Source: Paracoccus sp. MA (GTDB taxonomy: Bacteria; Pseudomonadota; Alphaproteobacteria; Rhodobacterales; Rhodobacteraceae). Taken from it: DNA of 64,000 nucleotides. A model generated the notes under the pieces. It searched no databases. It saw nothing but the letters and a program-made list of their open reading frames with translations, and was not told where the DNA came from. This document shows positions 27,948 through 37,403 of the stretch, piece after piece; within the stretch, counting starts at the first letter, position 1; the number at the start of each line of letters is the position of its first letter. The translations under genes were made by a program, and so were the position numbers. Location: assembly GCF_020990385.1 (NCBI RefSeq), contig NZ_CP087598.1, positions 1,989,001-2,053,000 of the forward strand. Direction: 5' to 3'.

Positions 27948-27980
27948 GTGCATTCGGCCCTTGCCGGCAGCGCGGTCGGG

Positions 27981-28394
27981 TTACAGGTGCCGGGTCTCGG
28001 GTGCCGGGTTCCACCAGGCGTCATGCGCCCCGTCGGCATGGAAGACCGGGGCGGCGATCAACTCGGCCTCGGGCACATCGTCCAGCGCGCTGACGCAGAC
28101 CTGGACGAAGCGGCCGCCCATTTCCTCGATATCGCCCTCGGTCCAGAGGCGGGTGCCGCAGCGGGCGCAGAACATGTGGTGCATGTCCACCCCGTCCCGC
28201 TGCCGGCGCGGAGTTTCGGCCAGCATCCCGGTGCCGTGGGTGATGCGGAATCCCTCGGGGTCGGGCAGGCGCATCTCCCAATAGCGCATTTTGCGGCAGA
28301 AGCTGCAATTGCAGCGCATAGTGCCCTGCGACAGGTCGCCCTCGGCCTCGAAGCGGACGGCGCCGCAGAAGCAGGAGCCGCGATAGAGGGTCAT
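27981..28394 (-). CDS. GFA-family (glutathione-dependent formaldehyde-activating-like) zinc protein
   Basis: The 137-residue protein begins MTLYRGSCFCGAVRFEAEGD and carries the GFA zinc ligands: CFCG near residues 8-11, CNCSFCRK near 28-35 and CARCGTRLW near 76-84. The family includes a protein once thought to speed glutathione-formaldehyde adduct formation, but most members have no proven reaction. Its ATG overlaps the TGA of the glyoxalase-like gene (ATGA), so the two are coupled, which hints at shared aldehyde handling. Confidence 0.85.
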   Translation of the reverse strand: MTLYRGSCFCGAVRFEAEGDLSQGTMRCNCSFCRKMRYWEMRLPDPEGFRITHGTGMLAETPRRQRDGVDMHHMFCARCGTRLWTEGDIEEMGGRFVQVCVSALDDVPEAELIAAPVFHADGAHDAWWNPAPETRHL

Positions 28395-28783
28395 GCCGGG
28401 TCTCCGTGATGGACCGCCTCGATATTGTTGCCGTCGGGGTCGAGCACGAAGGCGCCGTAATAGCCGGGATGGTATTCCGGCCGCAGCCCCGGCGCGCCGT
28501 TGTCGCGTGCCCCCGCGGCCAGCGCGGAGGCATGAAAGGCGTCCACCATGGCCCGGTCGGCCGCGGCAAAGGCGACATGGGTGCCGGTGACGGCCGGTCT
28601 GCCGCTGCCGATCCAGAAGAACGGCTTGCCCTCGCGGCCATAGCCCAAATGCGCGCCATGGCCGCCGGTCATCTCTTCGGTCACCTCCATCAGCAGCTCG
28701 ATGCCCAGGGGCGCCAGGGCCCGGTCGTAGAAGGCGCGCGAGCGGGCCAGGTCCGAAACGGGAAATCCGATATGGTCGATCAT
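28391..28783 (-). CDS. Glyoxalase/bleomycin-resistance family (VOC) protein
   Basis: The 130-residue protein is a two-module vicinal oxygen chelate protein. It begins MIDHIGFPVSDLARSRAFYD and has THVAFAA near the middle and GAFVLDPDGNNIEAV near the end; His, Glu and the spacing fit metal ligands of lyases or dioxygenases in this superfamily. The substrate is unknown. It is coupled with the GFA-family gene downstream and lies 51 bases after the dienelactone hydrolase-like gene. Confidence 0.85.
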   Translation of the reverse strand: MIDHIGFPVSDLARSRAFYDRALAPLGIELLMEVTEEMTGGHGAHLGYGREGKPFFWIGSGRPAVTGTHVAFAAADRAMVDAFHASALAAGARDNGAPGLRPEYHPGYYGAFVLDPDGNNIEAVHHGDPA

Positions 28784-28834
28784 GCGAAATCTCCTTTCCC
28801 GGCAAGCATCGCCCCGACCTGCTGACAGTTCGCG

Positions 28835-29725
28835 TCAGGAGAGCTTTTCGGCAAAGAAATCCAGCGTCCGCTGCCAGGCAAGTTCCGCCGCCGCCTCGTC
28901 GTAGCGCGGCGTGGTGTCGTTGTGGAAACCGTGCTGGGTGCCAGGATAGAAAAAGACCTGGTATTCCTTGCCGTGTTCCTGCAGCGCAGCCTCGTAGGCG
29001 GGCCAGCCCTCGTTCACGCCCTCGTCGTTCTCGGCATAATGCAGCATCAGCGGCGCCTGGATCTGCGCCGCTTCCTCGGGCCGGGGCTGGCGGCCGTAGA
29101 AGGGGACCGAGGCAGCCAGTTCGGGATAGGCCACCGCCAGCGCGTTGCAGACCCCGCCGCCATAGCAAAACCCGACCGCACCGACCTTGCCGGTGGCATC
29201 GGCATGGTCGCGCAGGAACTCGTGGGCGGCGAAGAAATCCTCCATCAGCTTGGCCGGGTCGAGGCTGGCCTGCATCTCGCGCCCCTCGTCGTCATTGCCC
29301 GGATAGCCGCCCAGCGGGCTCAGCCCGTCCGGTCCGAAGGCCAGGTAGCCCGCCTTGCCGAGCCGGCGCACCACATCCTCGATATAGGGGTTGAGCCCGC
29401 GATTTTCGTGCACCACCAGCACGGCGGGCAGCTTGCCCTGCGCCTCGGCCGGCCGCGCCATCAGCCCGCTGATGCGGCCGTTGCCCTTGGGACTGTCATA
29501 GCTCGCCGTCTCGGTGCGGATGGCGGGGTCGTCGGGCGGCACCTGCTGGGCCAAGGCGTAATTTGGCCTCAGCGCCTCGAAGATCGCGGCAGCGGTCATG
29601 CCCGCGGTGGCGAATTGCGCCGCCTGCAGCATGAAATCGCGCTTGCCGATCCGGCCATGCACATAGCCGTCAAAGATCTCCAAGATACGCGGATGAAAAT
29701 CGGAAGCCTTCCTGCGTTCGTTCAT
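28835..29725 (-). CDS. Dienelactone hydrolase-family protein (YghX-like)
   Basis: The 296-residue alpha/beta hydrolase has the nucleophile elbow GFCYGGG with Cys187, the ENDEGVNEGWPAYE segment with the acid, and QHGFHND with the histidine: the Cys-Asp-His triad of dienelactone hydrolases. The N-terminus (about residues 25-60) has KRDFMLQAAQFATAGMTAAA, close to a Tat-like signal with Lys-Arg; it resembles E. coli YghX in this and elsewhere. The natural substrate is not known. The start at MNERRKASDF follows GGGAGAGGG; the upstream frame is unconserved. Confidence 0.85.
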   Translation of the reverse strand: MNERRKASDFHPRILEIFDGYVHGRIGKRDFMLQAAQFATAGMTAAAIFEALRPNYALAQQVPPDDPAIRTETASYDSPKGNGRISGLMARPAEAQGKLPAVLVVHENRGLNPYIEDVVRRLGKAGYLAFGPDGLSPLGGYPGNDDEGREMQASLDPAKLMEDFFAAHEFLRDHADATGKVGAVGFCYGGGVCNALAVAYPELAASVPFYGRQPRPEEAAQIQAPLMLHYAENDEGVNEGWPAYEAALQEHGKEYQVFFYPGTQHGFHNDTTPRYDEAAAELAWQRTLDFFAEKLS

Positions 29726-29817
29726 CGCCCTCTCCCTTCCTGCTGACGAAAGGATAGCATGAAAAACCGCGCCCCGGCACCCGCCCGCGCGCCCCGCCCT
29801 GGGCCGCCCCCCGCGCC

Positions 29818-29864
29818 CTTCTTTCTTGCGCAAATATCCCGGGGTCCGGGGCAGAGCCCCGGAA
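29818..29864 (-). repeat. Intergenic repeat element, copy A'
   Basis: Identical to the element at 4623-4669, because it lies within the duplicated tuf flank. It has the CCGGGGC/GCCCCGG hairpin, CCCCGGGATATTTG and AAGAAAGAAG on the minus strand. Exact identity between the tuf copies stops just at the outer edge of this element. Confidence 0.7.
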
Positions 29865-29886
29865 AGCCCGCGCCGCCCCAGACGGC

Positions 29887-29914
29887 AAAGGCCGCCCCTC
29901 GCGGAGCGGCCTTC
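29887..29914 (-). terminator. Intrinsic terminator after tuf copy 2
   Basis: Same AAGGCCGC/GCGGCCTT hairpin with following TTT as at 4692-4719. It would end the short tuf transcript before the dienelactone hydrolase-like gene, so the downstream accessory genes need their own promoters or read-through. Confidence 0.6.
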
Positions 29915-30027
29915 CTCATCGCGATATCCCGGCAGGGATCACCCGATGACGGTCCCGGAGCGCAAAGCCCGCGGCGCAAGGCAGCGCGGGCCTGCGCCCC
30001 GCCACCCGGCCGCCGCGGACCAGCCCG

Positions 30028-31203
<1,176 letters not shown>

Positions 31204-31265
31204 CATGGCCTCCTATCGGGGGGGCCACCCGCGCGACAGCCCCCGTCGTGAAACATCCGCCGCGA

Positions 31266-31292
31266 CTTATAATCGTGCCGGGGAAAAATCAA
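31266..31292 (-). promoter_or_regulatory. Likely promoter of tuf copy 2
   Basis: On the minus strand TTGATT (31287-31292) precedes TATAAG (31266-31271) by 15 bases, or CTTGAT by 16. It is the most AT-rich point of the 209-base gap between the divergent tuf and DUF533 genes and lies about 63 bases before the tuf start. The short spacer lowers confidence. Confidence 0.45.
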
Positions 31293-31412
31293 GGGCGCCC
31301 GGGCCTTTGCCGCGGCGCTGTGGCGATGGAACCGGAACCGGACGAATACGTTGGAATTGCGCAAAGAAGGCTGCCCGGCCCGGCGGCCCCGCAACGCTTT
31401 CGGAGGAACGAG

Positions 31413-32333
31413 ATGAGCCTGATGAAATCCCTCGCCCGCGTCGCGGCCGGCGTGATGCTGGCCAAGGGGATCGGAACCATGATGAAGAACGCCCAGAACC
31501 GGCCGCAATCCGCCGGGGGACGGGGGTCTGGCGGGCTGCTCGACGAGCTGTTCGGCAGCAATACCGGCGGGGCCGGCAATCGATCGGCCGGCTCTGGCGG
31601 GCTGGGCGACATGCTCGGCCAGGTGCTGGGCGGACGCTCGGGCGGCGGCACCGCCTATGGCGGGCCGAACTCGCCCCGCCACACCGGCGCGGCGCAAGGC
31701 GGGCTGGGCGGATTGCTCGACCAGCTGACGGGCTCGCGCGGCGGTTCCGGCTCGGGCGGTGTCCTGGGCGGCGCGGCCGCCGGGGGCCTTGGCGGGATGC
31801 TGGGCGATCTGCTGGGCGGACGCGGCGCGCAGGCGCAGCAGGCACCCGGGCAGCCCCAGCCAGGCGCCGGCGGCTTGGCGCAGAAGGATGCCCAGCCGCA
31901 GAACGACGCCAGCTTCGGCGAACTTTTCAACGAGGCGCTGGCCAGCGGCGACGAGCCCTCGACCGCGCCCACGCCGGAACAGAACGCGCTGGCCGGGCTG
32001 ATGCTGAAGGCGATGATCCAGGCCGCGAAATCCGACGGCGAGATCGACGAGAATGAAAAGGCCAAGCTGATGGACCAGTTCGGCGAGCTGGACGACGAGG
32101 AGCGCGCCTTCATCCGCGAGCAGATGGCCGCGCCGGTCGATGCCGCCGCCCTGGCCCGCGAGGTGCCGGAGGGCTTCGGGCCGCAGGTCTATCTGATGTC
32201 TCTGATGGCCATCGAACTCGACAACCGCAAGGAGGCCGAATACCTGCACACGCTGGCGCAGGGCCTCGGCCTCGACAAGGAGACGGTGAACGGCATCCAC
32301 CAGAAGGTCGGCGTCATCAACCTTTACGCCTGA
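31413..32333 (+). CDS. DUF533 (TerB-like) protein with Gly-rich middle
   Basis: The 306-residue protein starts MSLMKSLARVAAGVMLAKGI after GGAGG. Residues 30-150 are low in complexity, with repeated GGLGGLL/GGMLG-like turns rich in Gly, Ser and Gln, and the C-terminal 130 residues form a helical TerB-like domain (KSDGEIDENEKAKLMDQF). It resembles YebE-type DUF533 proteins, whose function is not established. The N-terminal hydrophobic helix may bind membranes. Its last 10 bases overlap the convergent dinB gene. Confidence 0.8.
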   Translation: MSLMKSLARVAAGVMLAKGIGTMMKNAQNRPQSAGGRGSGGLLDELFGSNTGGAGNRSAGSGGLGDMLGQVLGGRSGGGTAYGGPNSPRHTGAAQGGLGGLLDQLTGSRGGSGSGGVLGGAAAGGLGGMLGDLLGGRGAQAQQAPGQPQPGAGGLAQKDAQPQNDASFGELFNEALASGDEPSTAPTPEQNALAGLMLKAMIQAAKSDGEIDENEKAKLMDQFGELDDEERAFIREQMAAPVDAAALAREVPEGFGPQVYLMSLMAIELDNRKEAEYLHTLAQGLGLDKETVNGIHQKVGVINLYA

Positions 32334-33418
32334 TCGAACAGGCCCAGCTGGCGCGGCGGCTCGTCCTGCCGCGCCTCCTCCAGCCCCGACAGGGTGATGC
32401 CCAAGAGCCGCACGCCATGCGGATCGGCAAAGACCGGGGCCAGCAATTCGCAGGCCATCTCCAGCATCTCGTCGCGGCTTTCGACCGGGCGCGGCAGGGA
32501 CCGGGCGCGGGTGATCTGGCGGAAATCGCCGTATTTCACCTTCAGCGTCACCGTCCGCCCGGCGCGGCCCGCATTCGCGGCATGGCGCCAGACCTTCTCG
32601 GCCAGCTCGGCCAGCGCCTCATGCGCGGCGGCCAGGTCGCGCAGGTCCTCGAAATAGGTGTTCTCGGCGCCGATGCTCTTGCGGATGCGGTTCGGCTTGA
32701 CCTCGCGATGGTCGATGCCGCGGGCGATGTTCCAGTAATAGCTGCCCGACTTGCCGAAGCGCGCGGACAGGAATTCCAGGCTCTGCCGGGCCAGGTCGGC
32801 GCCGGTCAGGATGCCATGCGCCTCCATCCGCGCCGCCGTGGCCGGGCCGATGCCGTGAAAGCGGCCGATGGGGAGGCTTTGCACGAATTCCGCCCCGGCC
32901 TCGGGCGGGATCACGAACAGCCCGTCCGGCTTGCGCTGGTCCGAGGCCAGCTTGGCCAGGAACTTGTTGTAGCTGACCCCGGCCGAGGCGGTTAGCCCGG
33001 TCGCCTGCCGGATGCGCGCCCGGATCTCTTGCGCGATGCGGGTCGCGGTGCGGCCGTCGAGATGGTCGGTCAGGTCCAGATAGGCCTCGTCCAGCGACAG
33101 CGGCTCGACCAGCGGGGTGTATTCGGCAAAGATCGCCCGCACCTGCTGGCTGACGGCGCGATAGACGTCGAAGCGCGGCTTCACGAAGATCAGGGCCGGG
33201 CAAAGCCGCATCGCCCGCATCGAGGGCATGGCCGAGCGCACGCCGAAGCGGCGCGCCTCGTAGCTGGCCGCCGCCACCACGCCGCGCTGGATGCCCCCCA
33301 CCGCGACCGGACGCCCGCGCAGCTCGGGATTGTCGCGCTGCTCGACCGAGGCATAGAAGGCGTCCATGTCCACATGCACGATGCGGCGGACGCGCTCCCC
33401 GGCCGGCCCGGTCGTCAT
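32324..33418 (-). CDS. dinB: DNA polymerase IV (Y family)
   Basis: Error-prone translesion polymerase that lacks proofreading. The 364-residue product contains HVDMDAFYASVEQRDNPELR at the N-terminus and SLDEAYLDLT with the catalytic acids, a helix-hairpin-helix region (GRFHGIGPATAARME), and the little-finger domain. It ends PPRQLGLFDQA, which contains a QLGLF clamp-binding peptide. The start overlaps the ygfZ stop (ATGA). No LexA-like site is obvious, and as part of this operon it may be transcribed constitutively. Confidence 0.97.
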   Translation of the reverse strand: MTTGPAGERVRRIVHVDMDAFYASVEQRDNPELRGRPVAVGGIQRGVVAAASYEARRFGVRSAMPSMRAMRLCPALIFVKPRFDVYRAVSQQVRAIFAEYTPLVEPLSLDEAYLDLTDHLDGRTATRIAQEIRARIRQATGLTASAGVSYNKFLAKLASDQRKPDGLFVIPPEAGAEFVQSLPIGRFHGIGPATAARMEAHGILTGADLARQSLEFLSARFGKSGSYYWNIARGIDHREVKPNRIRKSIGAENTYFEDLRDLAAAHEALAELAEKVWRHAANAGRAGRTVTLKVKYGDFRQITRARSLPRPVESRDEMLEMACELLAPVFADPHGVRLLGITLSGLEEARQDEPPRQLGLFDQA

Positions 33419-34146
33419 GGGATGATGCGGGCGCCCCCCGCCGTCAGCCCACCCCCGTCAGAAAAGGGGCCCATGCGGTCGAAGCGCATATGGGCGATGG
33501 CGCGCCCGCCGGACTGGGTGAAGAGCGTGCCTGCCTCGCGCCCGTCCGCCATCAGGATCGGCGTGCCGACGGGTGCGGCGCCCTCGATCCCGACCGTCAC
33601 CAGCCCCTTGCGCAGTTCGGTCTTGTGCTTCATCCGCGCCGTGACCTCCTGCCCGACATAGCAGCCCTTGCGGAAATCGACGCCATGCAGGCGCTCGAAC
33701 CCGGCTTCCAGGATGAAGGTCTCGTTCGGGATCAGCTCGATCAGGGTTTCGGGGATGCAATGCGCGACCCGGATGGCATCCCAGTCGGTACCGTCGTCGC
33801 CCTGCCCGCCATAAAGCCGCCAGCCAAGCGCCGGATGCCGGGGGTCGGCGATGGCGGCATCGGGCATCTCGCCGATGCCGCGGGCGACGGTCAGGTCGGT
33901 CGGCTCCAGCGCGACCTTCGAGCGCAGCTTGTACATCGACAGCCGCCGGAGCAGGTCGTCGGCCAGCCGCGCATCGACATCGACCAGCAGCCGCCCGCCG
34001 TCCGGCACCACCAGGAAATCGGCCAGATACTTGCCCTGCGGCGTCAAGAGCGCCGCCCAGGCCGGCACCTCGCCCACCTTGTTCGTCACCAGCCCCTGCA
34101 GGAACTCGACCCGATCCTCGCCCGAGACCGCCAGAATGCGCCGCAT
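33415..34146 (-). CDS. ygfZ: tRNA-modifying/Fe-S maintenance protein YgfZ
   Basis: Folate-binding protein of the glycine cleavage T-protein fold that helps maintain certain iron-sulfur enzymes such as MiaB. The 243-residue product shows the invariant KGCYVGQE motif (160-167). Start choice: the ATG shares its A with the TGA of the ABC exporter; a GTG codon directly before it is an alternative. Its own stop overlaps the dinB start. The three genes thus form one coupled operon. Confidence 0.93.
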   Translation of the reverse strand: MRRILAVSGEDRVEFLQGLVTNKVGEVPAWAALLTPQGKYLADFLVVPDGGRLLVDVDARLADDLLRRLSMYKLRSKVALEPTDLTVARGIGEMPDAAIADPRHPALGWRLYGGQGDDGTDWDAIRVAHCIPETLIELIPNETFILEAGFERLHGVDFRKGCYVGQEVTARMKHKTELRKGLVTVGIEGAAPVGTPILMADGREAGTLFTQSGGRAIAHMRFDRMGPFSDGGGLTAGGARIIP

Positions 34147-35885
34147 CACGTCTCTCCGAATTGCAGTTTGACCAGGGCCGCATAGGCGCCGCCCCGGGCC
34201 ATAAGCTGGTCGTGATCGCCCTCCTCGACAACCCTGCCCTGATCCATCACCACGATCTTGTCCGCCTGCCGCACGGTCGAGAGCCTGTGCGCGATGACCA
34301 GCGTGGTGCGCCCCGCGGAAAGCTCGTCCAGCGCCTGCTGCACCAGCCGTTCGCTTTGCGCGTCCAGCGCGCTGGTCGCCTCGTCCAGAAGCAGGATCGG
34401 CGCGTTGCGCAGCACGGCGCGGGCAATGGCCACGCGCTGGCGCTGCCCGCCCGACAGGGCCGAGCCGCGCGGCCCGGCCGGCGTGTCCAGCCCCAGGGGC
34501 AGCGCATCGGTGAAATCCGCGACATGGGCGGCGACGATGGCGCGGCGCAGCGCCTCGTCGTCCTGCTCGCGGCCCAGCAGGATGTTCTCGCGCAGCGTCT
34601 CGTCGAACAGCGCCGCATCCTGGCTGACGGTCGAGAACTGGTCGCGCAGCACCCCCAGGTCATAATCCCGCAAGGCCACGCCGCCCAGGGTGATCTGCCC
34701 CGATTCGGGATCGATCAGCCGGGTCAGCAGGTTGAAGACGGTGGATTTCCCCGCCCCCGACGGCCCGACCAGCGCCGTGGTCTGGCCCGCCTCGGCGGTA
34801 AAGCTCAGCCCGTTCAGCACCGGGTGGTCGTCATAGGCCAGCCGCACGTCCTCAAAGCGGATCGTGGTGTCGGGCGGCGGCTCGCGCCGCGGGCCCGAGG
34901 TGATGGCCGGCCGCATGTCCAGCACCGCGTAGATGCGCTCCAGGCTCGCCGCCGCGATCTGCCAGGTGCCGGTCAAGGCCCCCAGCCGGCGCAGCGGCTG
35001 AAAGGCCAGCGCCATGGCGGTGAAGAAGGACATGAAATCGCCGACCGTGCGCTCACCCCGCGTCACCTCGGCCCCGCCAAGCGCCAGCACGCCGACGAAG
35101 CCCAGCCCGGTCACCACATCGACCAGCGCCGGCACGGTGGCGCCGATGCCGGACATCTTGACCTCGGCCTGGCGGATGCGGGCGACGATCTGGGAAAAGC
35201 GGCTGGCCTGGTAATCCTCCATGCGGTTCAGCTTGACGGCGTTGATGCCGTGCAGCACCTCGTCCAGCCGGGTGGCGCGCTGGCTGGCATTGACGCGGTT
35301 CTGCCGCATCTTGCGCCGGATGTAGCGCTGCACCAGCACGGTGGGGAGGATCAGCAGCGGCGCGCCGACCAGCGCCGCCATGGTCCACCACGGGTCCACG
35401 GCCAGCGCCACCGCGAACAGCGACACCAGCGACACCATGTCCCGCCCCGCGCCCGAGATGAAGGTGGACCACACACCCTGCACGGCGATGGAATCGCCCT
35501 GCACCCGCTCGATCAGCGCGCCGGGCGGGTTCTGCTGGAAGAAGCCGCTGTCCAGCACCATGATATGGCGCAGCATGTCGCTCTGCATCGTGGTCGAAAC
35601 CGCCAGCGAGACCGAGGTCATCAGGCTGCGGTTGATGACGAAGGTCGCGGCGCGGATCAGGAACAGCGCGAAGATCGCGCCGCCCACCCACCAGATCGCA
35701 TCGGTGTCGCCGCCGACGAAGACCCGGTCGAACAGCGGCTTCAGCATCCAGCTGAGCAGGCCCAGGGTCGAGCCCTCGACGATCAGGAACAGCAGCGCCA
35801 GCAGGATGCGCCCGGAATAGGGATGCAGATAGTCGCGCCACATGCGGGCGAACAGATTGGCCGTCCTGTGAATCCTGTCCGCCAT
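34146..35885 (-). CDS. ABC exporter, MsbA-like half transporter
   Basis: The 579-residue protein has six membrane helices (about residues 20-310) and an ATPase domain with Walker A GPSGAGKST, Q-loop, signature LSGGQRQR, Walker B ILLLDEATSALD and AHRLSTV. In length and layout it matches lipid A/phospholipid flippases (MsbA) and related multidrug exporters; I cannot decide between them. Start at MADRIHRTANLF; the longer open frame would add an Arg-rich low-complexity stretch and is rejected. First gene of the exporter-ygfZ-dinB operon. Confidence 0.9.
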   Translation of the reverse strand: MADRIHRTANLFARMWRDYLHPYSGRILLALLFLIVEGSTLGLLSWMLKPLFDRVFVGGDTDAIWWVGGAIFALFLIRAATFVINRSLMTSVSLAVSTTMQSDMLRHIMVLDSGFFQQNPPGALIERVQGDSIAVQGVWSTFISGAGRDMVSLVSLFAVALAVDPWWTMAALVGAPLLILPTVLVQRYIRRKMRQNRVNASQRATRLDEVLHGINAVKLNRMEDYQASRFSQIVARIRQAEVKMSGIGATVPALVDVVTGLGFVGVLALGGAEVTRGERTVGDFMSFFTAMALAFQPLRRLGALTGTWQIAAASLERIYAVLDMRPAITSGPRREPPPDTTIRFEDVRLAYDDHPVLNGLSFTAEAGQTTALVGPSGAGKSTVFNLLTRLIDPESGQITLGGVALRDYDLGVLRDQFSTVSQDAALFDETLRENILLGREQDDEALRRAIVAAHVADFTDALPLGLDTPAGPRGSALSGGQRQRVAIARAVLRNAPILLLDEATSALDAQSERLVQQALDELSAGRTTLVIAHRLSTVRQADKIVVMDQGRVVEEGDHDQLMARGGAYAALVKLQFGET

Positions 35886-36030
35886 CGCGCCCCCGGGAAT
35901 TCGGTCCGGCCAAGGGATAAGCCGCAAGCCGCGCGGGGGCAACCCGCCGCCCTCCCCTGCCCGCCACCCCCGCCGCCGTCCTCGCCGCCTTCGCCGCCAT
36001 CGATGCCTCGGCCGCCTGCCCCTGCCCTTG

Positions 36031-36060
36031 CGCTTCACCGTTTTCCAAATACTCCTGCGA
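36031..36060 (-). repeat. Possible partial intergenic repeat
   Basis: The stretch CGTTTTCCAAATACTCC, read on the minus strand, is GGAGTATTTGGAAAACG, close to the CCCCGGGGTATTTGGAAAAC core of the element at 27887-27947, but the paired hairpin is not clear. The rest of the 283-base gap between the two divergent genes is pyrimidine-rich and shows no gene. Confidence 0.35.
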
Positions 36061-36168
36061 CCGTGCGGGCCGGCCCCGGCACCGCCGCCTCGCCCGGCCC
36101 GCGCGCGCCCCGTTGACCTCGCGCAGGGGCCGTCCTACCGATGGCGGGTCATCAGAAAGGCATCCTCC

Positions 36169-37341
36169 ATGAGCTTTGCCCAAGGCGCCGCCGTCCTTGC
36201 CATTCCCGGCCCCTCGCCCGTCCCCGACCGCGTGCTGCGCGCCATGCACCGCCCCTCGCCCGATATCTACGGCCCGGATCTGGCGGCCGAGAATCAGGCC
36301 ATGATCGCCGGGCTGAAACGGCTGGCCGGCACCGCGGGCCATGTCGCGCCCTATATCGGCAACGGCCATGCCGGCTGGGAGGCGGCGAATGTCAACCTGC
36401 TCGACCGGGGCGAACGGGCCCTGGCGCTGGTCTCGGGCCATTTCGGCCGCAGCTGGGCCGCCTCGGCCCGGGCGCTGGGGATCGAGGTCGAGGAGCTGGA
36501 TTTCGGCCTCGCGCCCCCCGACCCGCAGCGGCTGGCCGACCGGCTGGCGCAGGACCGCGAAGGGCGGATCCGCGCGGTGCTGGTCTGCCAGGTCGATACC
36601 GCAAGCTCGGCCCGCGCCGACATTCCCGCCCTGCGCGCGGCCATGGGCGGCCATCCGGCCTTCCTGGCCGTCGATGCCATCGCCTCGCTGGGCTGCGAGC
36701 CGATGCGGATGGACGAATGGGGCGTCGACCTGCTGGTCGCGGCCAGCCAGAAGGGGCTGATGGTGCCGCCGGGGCTGGCCTTCGTCTGGTTCTCGGACCG
36801 GGTCAAGGCGCGGGGACGCAGCGGCCTTGCCACGCCCTATTGGGACTGGACCCCGCGCGCCGAGGCGCAGGAGCTGTGGCAGTTCTGGGGCGGCACGCCG
36901 CCGGTCCAGCACATCTTCGGTCTGAACGAGGCGCTGCGCATGCTGCTGGACGAGGAGACCCTGCCCGCCGCCTGGGCCCGGCACGACGGACTGGCGCGGG
37001 CCACCTGGGCGGCGCTGGACCGCTGGGGCGCCGGCCATCCCGGCATCGGCCCGCTGATCGGCGATCCCGCCGGCCGCGCCCGCTCGGTCACCGCGGCCCG
37101 CCTGACGAATGCCAGCGCGCTGCGCGAATGGACCGCGGCCAGGACGGGGGTGACGCTGGGCATCGGCCTTGGCGCGCCCAATCCCGACAACGCGCTGCGC
37201 ATCGCCCATATGGGCCATGCCAATGCCCATCAGCTGCTGGGCGTGCTGGCGGCGATCGAGGCCGGGATGACCGCGCTGGCCATCCCGCACGGCCCGGGCG
37301 CGCTGGAGGCGGCGGCGGCCGAAATCGCCCGGCTGGCCTGA
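36169..37341 (+). CDS. Class V aminotransferase (alanine-glyoxylate / serine-glyoxylate type)
   Basis: The 390-residue pyridoxal-phosphate enzyme has the PGPSPVPDRVL opening of alanine-glyoxylate and serine-pyruvate aminotransferases, SGHFGRSW, and the cofactor lysine in AASQKGLMVPPG (about residue 200). It probably moves an amino group from alanine or serine to glyoxylate in the cytoplasm; the exact donor is uncertain. AAAGG precedes the ATG. It is followed after 62 bases by the siderophore-interacting protein, with no clear functional link. Confidence 0.85.
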   Translation: MSFAQGAAVLAIPGPSPVPDRVLRAMHRPSPDIYGPDLAAENQAMIAGLKRLAGTAGHVAPYIGNGHAGWEAANVNLLDRGERALALVSGHFGRSWAASARALGIEVEELDFGLAPPDPQRLADRLAQDREGRIRAVLVCQVDTASSARADIPALRAAMGGHPAFLAVDAIASLGCEPMRMDEWGVDLLVAASQKGLMVPPGLAFVWFSDRVKARGRSGLATPYWDWTPRAEAQELWQFWGGTPPVQHIFGLNEALRMLLDEETLPAAWARHDGLARATWAALDRWGAGHPGIGPLIGDPAGRARSVTAARLTNASALREWTAARTGVTLGIGLGAPNPDNALRIAHMGHANAHQLLGVLAAIEAGMTALAIPHGPGALEAAAAEIARLA

Positions 37342-37403
37342 ACCGCCTTGAAGCGCCGGGCCGGATCCCCGACCTTTCCGGGGTAAGGCACGAAAGGCGA
37401 CCG

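Larger units (their letters stand above)
29759..30027 (-). repeat. Duplicated 3' flank of tuf, copy 2
   Basis: Second copy of the stretch at 4564-4832, offset by exactly 25195 bases from 29818 onward. It is identical to copy 1 from 29818 to the tuf stop codon, and diverges gradually from 29817 back to 29759, where homology ends about 34 bases after the stop of the hydrolase gene's start region on the opposite flank. It holds the same hairpins and repeat element. Confidence 0.95.

Noticed and set aside
25272..28409. Plus-strand open frame of about 1045 codons across the ABC exporter, acetyltransferase and GFA genes
   Set aside because: It spans several real minus-strand genes and their gaps and has no homologous domain.
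35886..36038. 51-codon Arg-rich N-terminal extension of the MsbA-like exporter
   Set aside because: Low complexity, unlike any exporter, and the inner ATG gives the usual length.
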